NCBI GenBank assembly: GCA_023489425.1
Contig: JAMDCG010000055.1
Location: forward strand, 1 to 8,009
Direction of reading: 5' to 3'
DNA length: 8,009 bases
From: Thermoplasmatota archaeon
Lineage (GTDB): Archaea; Thermoplasmatota; Thermoplasmata; Thermoplasmatales; Thermoplasmataceae
The translations under genes were made by a program, and so were the position numbers. Below, in pieces: positions 1 to 5,300 of the stretch. The notes under the pieces are model-generated. The model saw nothing but the letters and a program-made list of their open reading frames with translations, was not told the origin of the DNA and searched no databases. Position 1 is the stretch's first letter, and each line of letters opens with the position of its first letter.

Positions 1-768
1 GGTGAATCTATACTTGATGCGCTTGTATATTCCGTTGACCCTTTTATAAAAAATATTTCAGGATCACTTGAAGGCACAAGAAAAGTGCTTGAAAAATTAT
101 CCATAAATCCAGAGACAAAACCAGAGGATTTGACAAGAGAGGACACATTAAAACTTGGAAGTTATCTCGGATACGTTCTTTCATTTCAGGGTGCCCATTC
201 TGAAGCTATGTCTTATCTAGAGAAGGATGAAATGTATTTCAATAATGGTTTTTCAGCTTCATTACTTGCAAAAATAATAGATGCAAACTCCAAAAATGGT
301 GATAACAATATTCCAATTGAATTTTTTATGGGAAATAATTCGCTTAAAAACGAAATGATTTCAAACAAGAGAAAATATGAAACGAGGCTAATAGACTACA
401 TAACAAGATCATACAAATCCATTACAAAGGAAAAGAACTTACAGTTCTTTTATGCCCCAGGATCTGAGATGGCTGGAGCCATATCCGGACAGCTTATGCT
501 GTATCTTCTTGACCAGGATAAACCTGTAATAGGTTTTAACGTAGGTGATGACAGTACACTTATTTCATCAAGAGGAAATAGAAGAATGGTTGAAAGGGGA
601 CTTAATCTATCTAAGGTAATGAAGGAATGTACAGAAAAGGTAGGTGGTTCTGGAGGAGGACACGATATCGCCGCCGGTGGATCTATTCCAAGAGGGATGG
701 AAAGACAGTTCATAGAAATAGCTGATGAAATGATAGGAAAACAGTTAAACCCTAACAAAAATGAATAA
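1..768 (+). CDS. recJ: RecJ-like single-stranded-DNA exonuclease, DHH/DHHA1 family (C-terminal part; 5' end outside window)
   Basis: The reading frame is open from base 1 (Gly-Glu-Ser-Ile-Leu-Asp...) to TAA at 766-768, giving 255 residues. The gene therefore begins upstream, and the GTG at 85 is an internal Val rather than a start. The early stretch DPFIKNISG (window residues about 19-27) resembles the segment after the DHH domain in archaeal RecJ-like proteins. Residues about 146-245 form the DHHA1 domain. Its glycine-rich signature GGGHDIAAGG lies at 652-681 (His is window residue 221), preceded by the 'SSRGN' strand typical of substrate-binding DHHA1 domains. The catalytic DHH aspartates would lie upstream and cannot be checked. 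Family members are Mn-dependent 5'-3' exonucleases or replisome-associated nucleases (the GINS-associated GAN group in archaea). The exact subgroup is unclear, and a nanoRNase/phosphoesterase role is possible. The symbol is used in the broad family sense. Confidence 0.85.
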   Translation, partial: GESILDALVYSVDPFIKNISGSLEGTRKVLEKLSINPETKPEDLTREDTLKLGSYLGYVLSFQGAHSEAMSYLEKDEMYFNNGFSASLLAKIIDANSKNGDNNIPIEFFMGNNSLKNEMISNKRKYETRLIDYITRSYKSITKEKNLQFFYAPGSEMAGAISGQLMLYLLDQDKPVIGFNVGDDSTLISSRGNRRMVERGLNLSKVMKECTEKVGGSGGGHDIAAGGSIPRGMERQFIEIADEMIGKQLNPNKNE

Positions 769-816
769 AATAAATTGCTATTGACCAAAAAGTAACTGTT
801 ATTAGGAATACAAAAA

Positions 817-826
817 CTTTTTAATG
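817..826 (+). promoter_or_regulatory. Probable archaeal TATA box for the 849-1496 gene (leaderless transcript)
   Basis: The stretch CTTTTTAATG sits in the 80-bp gap between the RecJ-like gene and the next gene, preceded by an A-rich patch (CAAAAA) that could serve as a BRE. Its centre is about 27 bp upstream of the ATG at 849. That is the usual TATA-to-start-site distance in archaea, so transcription would begin at or next to the start codon. No GGAGG-like site precedes the ATG, which fits a leaderless mRNA. The T-run at 818-822 could also help end the upstream transcript. The gap shows no other clear structure. Confidence 0.5.
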
Positions 827-848
827 TTTCAATTGATTTGATTACTGA

Positions 849-1496
849 ATGGCAAGGTTGGGAATTTACACCCTTGATTTCAGGTTCTATTATAGGGTGC
901 TTCATCTTTTAAAAGAATGGAATGTGCCTTTTGTTTCCATAGAAAAACCTAATGATATACCTTCAGATGTGCCGGTTGTACTGAGTTCTGTTGATGATGC
1001 TGATATTCAATTTGAACAAATAAGGGATAACGATGCAATGAGAGCTATAAGACGCGCAATACCATATCTACTGGATAAGAAATTATTTAATGAGATATTC
1101 ATAGGAATTGATCCCGGGCCAAAGCCAGGTGTGGCTGTGCTGGCAGATAGAGTTTTAATCGAAGCTTTTGAACTTGGAGATGTTTTTTCTGTGGCTGAAA
1201 ATATAGAAAATATAATAATGGGATATAACACCCACTTTATGTCCATAAGGATAGGAAATGGTGATAAACCAAACAGAGAGAAGATTATCCAGGAACTGAA
1301 AAATGTAGATGTGCCAATTGATATTGTTGATGAAGGTGGTACGAGTATGCCCCATAAAACTCATGATAACGTAATCTCTGCTGCAAGGATAGCGAATATA
1401 GAGAATTTTAACAAAGAAAAGGTTCAAAGAATAAAGAAAAGTAAAAGAAGAACACAAATAGAAAGAGAATTTGTAACAATTAAAGCTTTTTTATGA
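849..1496 (+). CDS. Uncharacterised protein with RuvC/YqgF-like RNase H-fold core
   Basis: A complete gene of 215 residues, from ATG at 849 (fixed by the upstream TATA spacing) to TGA at 1494-1496. The first ~80 residues look like a small alpha/beta domain. From residue 83 a probable RNase H fold follows. Strand 1 carries IGIDPGPKPGVAV (D88 in 'DPG'), as in RuvC and YqgF. A strand SIRIGNG (132-138) is next, then IVDEGGTSM (D161, E162), comparable to the acidic 'DER-T' strand of YqgF. A helix HDNVISAARIA (H172, D173) resembles the last acidic helix of RuvC ('D..DA.A.A'). The tail at 189-207 is strongly basic (KEKVQRIKKSKRR), suiting nucleic-acid contact. A Holliday-junction- or RNA-directed nuclease is a fair guess, but the activity is unproven and the catalytic acids are assigned by eye. 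It follows the RecJ-like gene in the same direction and converges on the - strand operon with no gap. Confidence 0.75.
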   Translation: MARLGIYTLDFRFYYRVLHLLKEWNVPFVSIEKPNDIPSDVPVVLSSVDDADIQFEQIRDNDAMRAIRRAIPYLLDKKLFNEIFIGIDPGPKPGVAVLADRVLIEAFELGDVFSVAENIENIIMGYNTHFMSIRIGNGDKPNREKIIQELKNVDVPIDIVDEGGTSMPHKTHDNVISAARIANIENFNKEKVQRIKKSKRRTQIEREFVTIKAFL

Positions 1497-1518
1497 TTAT
1501 TTTTTAGCAATCTTTTTT
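1487..1518 (+). terminator. Poly-T terminator: three T6 tracts at 13-bp spacing
   Basis: On the + strand, T6 runs lie at 1487-1492, 1500-1505 and 1513-1518, each starting 13 bp after the previous one, with a weaker T4 at 1527-1530. No hairpin precedes them. Archaeal RNA polymerase terminates on U-rich tracts without a stem-loop, so these fit termination of the 849-1496 gene. They overlap the last codons of both converging genes, encoding the C-terminal end of the + gene and the Lys-rich tail of the - gene. Confidence 0.55.
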
Positions 1519-2378
1519 GGTTTATCTTTTCTATTCTTCCATTTGGGTTGCTTTGTACCCCTTCCTCTGCCTGAAGAGAGAACAAGAAAAACCATGAATA
1601 TGATTACTATTCCTGAAATATAATATATCCAGCTATAGTTTGGTGGAGATCCATAGAAGAATTTTGATGAGTAAGAAACAGAAACACCATTTTTATAAGA
1701 GGCAGCATTGAGAACCTTCACTTCAAGTGTATTTACCTTGCCATAGTCCAGAACGTTGGAACTGACAGTTATATTTAGCTTTTCTTTTGAATAGGGAGTA
1801 AGCTTACTGATTGTGTCTGTTTTGAATGTTGCTCCGTTTATTACAAAACTGATAGTAACGTTATAATAAGGAATGTAGTTAGAATTATATACCTCTGCAT
1901 ACAATCTCACAGGAGCATAGACATTTACGTGGAATTCGGATGTATAATTGACTGGGGTGCCATAAAATGAAGCGGTCAGATAGATTGATCCATATATTGT
2001 CTGGTTATCTGCCTCAGGAGCTGTGATATTAAATTCGAAATATCCACTTTTCGAACTCTCATGTGTTGAGTTGAGTGGAGACATTCCTTTATCATAATTT
2101 GCTCCAAGATATAACGTGGCTGTGTAATTGGAATAGCCTGAAGTTGCATTTACAAACATTGTAAAATGTTGTCCCTCATAAACTGCAGAAATTGGTGATA
2201 ATACCGCTGAGAATCCGTTAGTTGAAGTATATATTTTGTCCTGTTTAGCAGAAATTCTTTGATAAGAACCATTGTTTTGGTGTGAAATTGTTGAATTTTG
2301 TGAAAGAAATGTTGATGGAACAGCTGTGACTATCAGTGTAAATGCTATTAAGATTATGATTAGTAATTTCTTATTCAT
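1497..2378 (-). CDS. Membrane-anchored, sequon-rich surface protein co-translated with AglB (unrecognised family)
   Basis: This gene encodes 293 residues, from ATG at 2376-2378 to TAA at 1497-1499. I do not recognise the family. The N-terminus is a signal peptide or signal anchor (KK followed by a hydrophobic stretch at 5-20). Residues about 55-155 and 156-242 look like two Ig-like beta-sandwich domains. The second has a CARDB-like pattern (YYNVTISFVING..., LEVKVLN). Residues 251-268 form one membrane helix, followed by a very basic cytoplasmic tail (about 271-293). The expected topology is a large outer domain, one C-terminal helix and an inner tail. I count 11 N-x-S/T sequons in the outer part (N28, N36, N77, N84, N103, N117, N125, N144, N173, N202, N247) and no cysteine. 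The start overlaps the aglB stop as ATGA, implying translational coupling. By inference it could be an accessory subunit of the oligosaccharyltransferase, or an abundant glycoprotein substrate. Confidence 0.85.
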   Translation of the reverse strand: MNKKLLIIILIAFTLIVTAVPSTFLSQNSTISHQNNGSYQRISAKQDKIYTSTNGFSAVLSPISAVYEGQHFTMFVNATSGYSNYTATLYLGANYDKGMSPLNSTHESSKSGYFEFNITAPEADNQTIYGSIYLTASFYGTPVNYTSEFHVNVYAPVRLYAEVYNSNYIPYYNVTISFVINGATFKTDTISKLTPYSKEKLNITVSSNVLDYGKVNTLEVKVLNAASYKNGVSVSYSSKFFYGSPPNYSWIYYISGIVIIFMVFLVLSSGRGRGTKQPKWKNRKDKPKKIAKK

Positions 2379-5300
2379 TTTCTCTTTCTCCCCCTTATAG
2401 CAACTCCTGCTATCCCACCAATTACAGCTATAGCAATTATAATTATTCCATACTCAACGGTCACAAAGGGATCACCAGTATAGTTAGATATAATACCAGG
2501 GCCTTTTGAATACACAGTTATTCCAGGTGCATCTGGAGAAGTGTAATGAATATTGACATATCTAACAACATTGGTATTTGTTAGATTTGCATTAATGGTG
2601 ATATCAAAGGAAGGTGACGGAACTTTTCCTGGCTTAAAAACTACATTTATTACCTTAGTTTGTGAGTAATTCAATGCTATGTAACTAATAGTCTTCCCAT
2701 TGTACTGGAAGCTAACATTCCATGAATCATGAACCAACGTTTGTATGCTGGTTGAATTCATTGAAAGGGATATGTTATCCGCGGTATTCCCCGTATTTAT
2801 AAGTTTGTATGATAATACTGATGTTCCGTTATTATAACCAGGGGCAGTGTAAATCTGCTGTATTTCAAAGTTTGCATATTTAGTTATGTTAACCTTAACG
2901 AAATCCTGCGATTGACCCCCAGAGTATTTAATTTCTATAGGTACTCTGTTGATTCCATCTGGAACCATTGCAGTATTGTTCAACACTAACTGCAATTTTA
3001 CTGAACCATTGATAGGCAAATTGTTTATTGTAGTTTTATTGAATTTCATAGCCCAGGAACTGCTCCCAGAGGAAAGTGTTATATTCTCCATCGAGTTTAA
3101 GTGATTTTTCAAAGTTATATAATATGTCACGGTGTTATATTCTGATGTTTTACTTATGGTATTTTGTGATACAGTTATATTTCCAATCAAAACCTTGCTC
3201 AGCATCAGATTAATGTCTTTCGTTGTGTTTGTAAATACAGACTTTGAAGTTTGGTATAGATAAGAGGTACTATAACCGTTCACAGTAACACTGCGTGAGA
3301 TATAAGATGAGAAGGAATAATTTTCTGATGGTAAGATCAGAGGATATCCGTTCGATGTTACTCTGAATAGTTCCTTATTAAGTGTTACATTTACTGTCGT
3401 TGCCTTTTCTACTCCACTTACATAGGTGAAAAGCGATATAAAATGAGCATTTGATGCAGTTACAGTAATATTCTCTCTGTTAATAAATGGATTCACCGTA
3501 ATAATTCCGGTTCCAGCCATCATGTACTGTGATGAATATGTGTAATACGTGTAATTCCCATTTTGAAGGTCTACTGAGAAATTCCCTTTGTTGCTTGTGG
3601 TAGTCTTAACAACAAGGGATCCATTTCTGTAAATATTTACGAAAAAGCCTGAGTTAGAACCACTCGAAACGCTTAGTTTACCCATAACATCTGTACTGAA
3701 TGTTTCATTCTTTATACTGAGGGTCAGTGAAGTTGGTGCATTAAGTTGAATGTTTTTGTTTCCAGTTAGCACATATTCGCCACTATTAGTTATTAGATGG
3801 GATGTCAAATTAACATTATAGCTACCTGCTGGTAATAAATTCTTCAGTCCAGGCATCACAATTTTTTCACCATTGAAGATCAGAGTAAGACTCACTTTTC
3901 CATTTAAATTGTTTAGAATGCTCAGGTTGTACGATTGCATCAATGTTGCGGAGATCGAAGTATTTTGTGTGATATCTACCTCCTGTATGGAACTTTTCAT
4001 ACTTCTAGAAATGGAGTAAACAGTGTAGTTACCAGGCAATATTTCAGTCGGATTGGTAATTAATTTACCGCTCTTTCCGTAGATATATGCAGTGTTTACA
4101 TTTACTATGGATAATGAGACTTCAGGTTTAAATGAAATGTTAAGACTCTCATTTATAGCGCCAACAGTAAAGGAATTTGTGTAGTTAAATACAAACATAT
4201 TGCCACCATTAACTTTGAATACGTAACTCCCTGATGGCAGTGTTAGTTTTGCTGTACCATTAATTATCTGGGATGTTTGTGATGTTGTGCCTCCTATATT
4301 TATTTCACCGTTTAATGGGGAGGAACTCATTACTGGCTTGAAGTTTAAGGTCACTAATTTTAGGTTGACGTTTAGAGCTATGGCTACACTTGGAGTTAAC
4401 TTGTATGAACTGGCAAAATATCCATCGCCGTATACTTTTAGTTCAAAGTTGCTTAATGAAGAGGTCTGCGTGTAGATTGAAGCATATCCTCCAGAAACAT
4501 TTGCTGCTTCGAATGGCTGCTTGGCAAGTTTAAAGATGCTTATTCCCGAGTTTAGTGCGGATAAAGAGTTAAAGGAAGCAGATATTGCAGGGTTAAAAAT
4601 CTCAACTTTTTCAACCGTAGCATTTTGCGGTGACAAATAAACATTTTGGCTTGTTGATATTGGCTCTACTCTCGAAGCATAGTAGTTCTTTCCTGCTCTA
4701 CTCAAAGTCTCATATATTCCATAATTATTTTCTGCAGGAAGAATGAATGTGACATTTTTCAGCGTAGCATCTTCGTACTGAAGAACATTGTTACCATAAA
4801 TAACTCCTATGGATCCTGAATATTTAGAGAGATTTAAGTTATTGTTTATTATTGATGTTGCGTAACCTTTTGCGAATGATATTTTAATGACTGTTGTTTC
4901 GTTTATATTATATGAACCGAATGCCACATAATTTCCACTTGTTTTATAAATTGTATAATATCCTGGCGATACCATACCTCTAAATTCATTGGAACCTAGA
5001 TTGGTGAGATTAGTATAAGTACTCAAATCACCATTTTCAAGCAATGATAGATTGCCATTTACAATTGGACCTTTTAGTAATACCGTGAGATTTACTCCTA
5101 ATTGAAGATTTAACGTTATGCTCTTTGTAGTATTCAATGATGTGAAAGATACATCGTTGATTCCAGAAACCAAATTTCCAAGGCTTGCATTAATCCTATA
5201 CGTGCCTGAATCTAATGCTACATATGCTTCTCCTGAACTATTGGTTAACAATTTTTTATTTCCTACCATTACAGCAGCATACGAAACGGGCTTGCCTCCA

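Noticed and set aside
85..87. GTG as start codon of the RecJ-like gene
   Set aside because: The frame is open to base 1 and the preceding 28 codons match the family (DPFIKNISG), so the gene starts upstream of the window.
769..848. tRNA, small RNA or riboswitch in the intergenic gap
   Set aside because: Only 80 AT-rich bases with no cloverleaf or stable stem. The TATA-like box explains the recognisable part.
450..905. Antisense open frame on the - strand over the RecJ-like gene
   Set aside because: It lies opposite a clear DHHA1 coding region, and its Pro/Ser/Ile-rich translation shows no domain or start context.
1007..1457. Two overlapping - strand open frames inside the RNase H-like gene
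   Set aside because: They are shadows of a well-supported + strand gene. The hydrophobic translation reflects reverse reading of charged codons.
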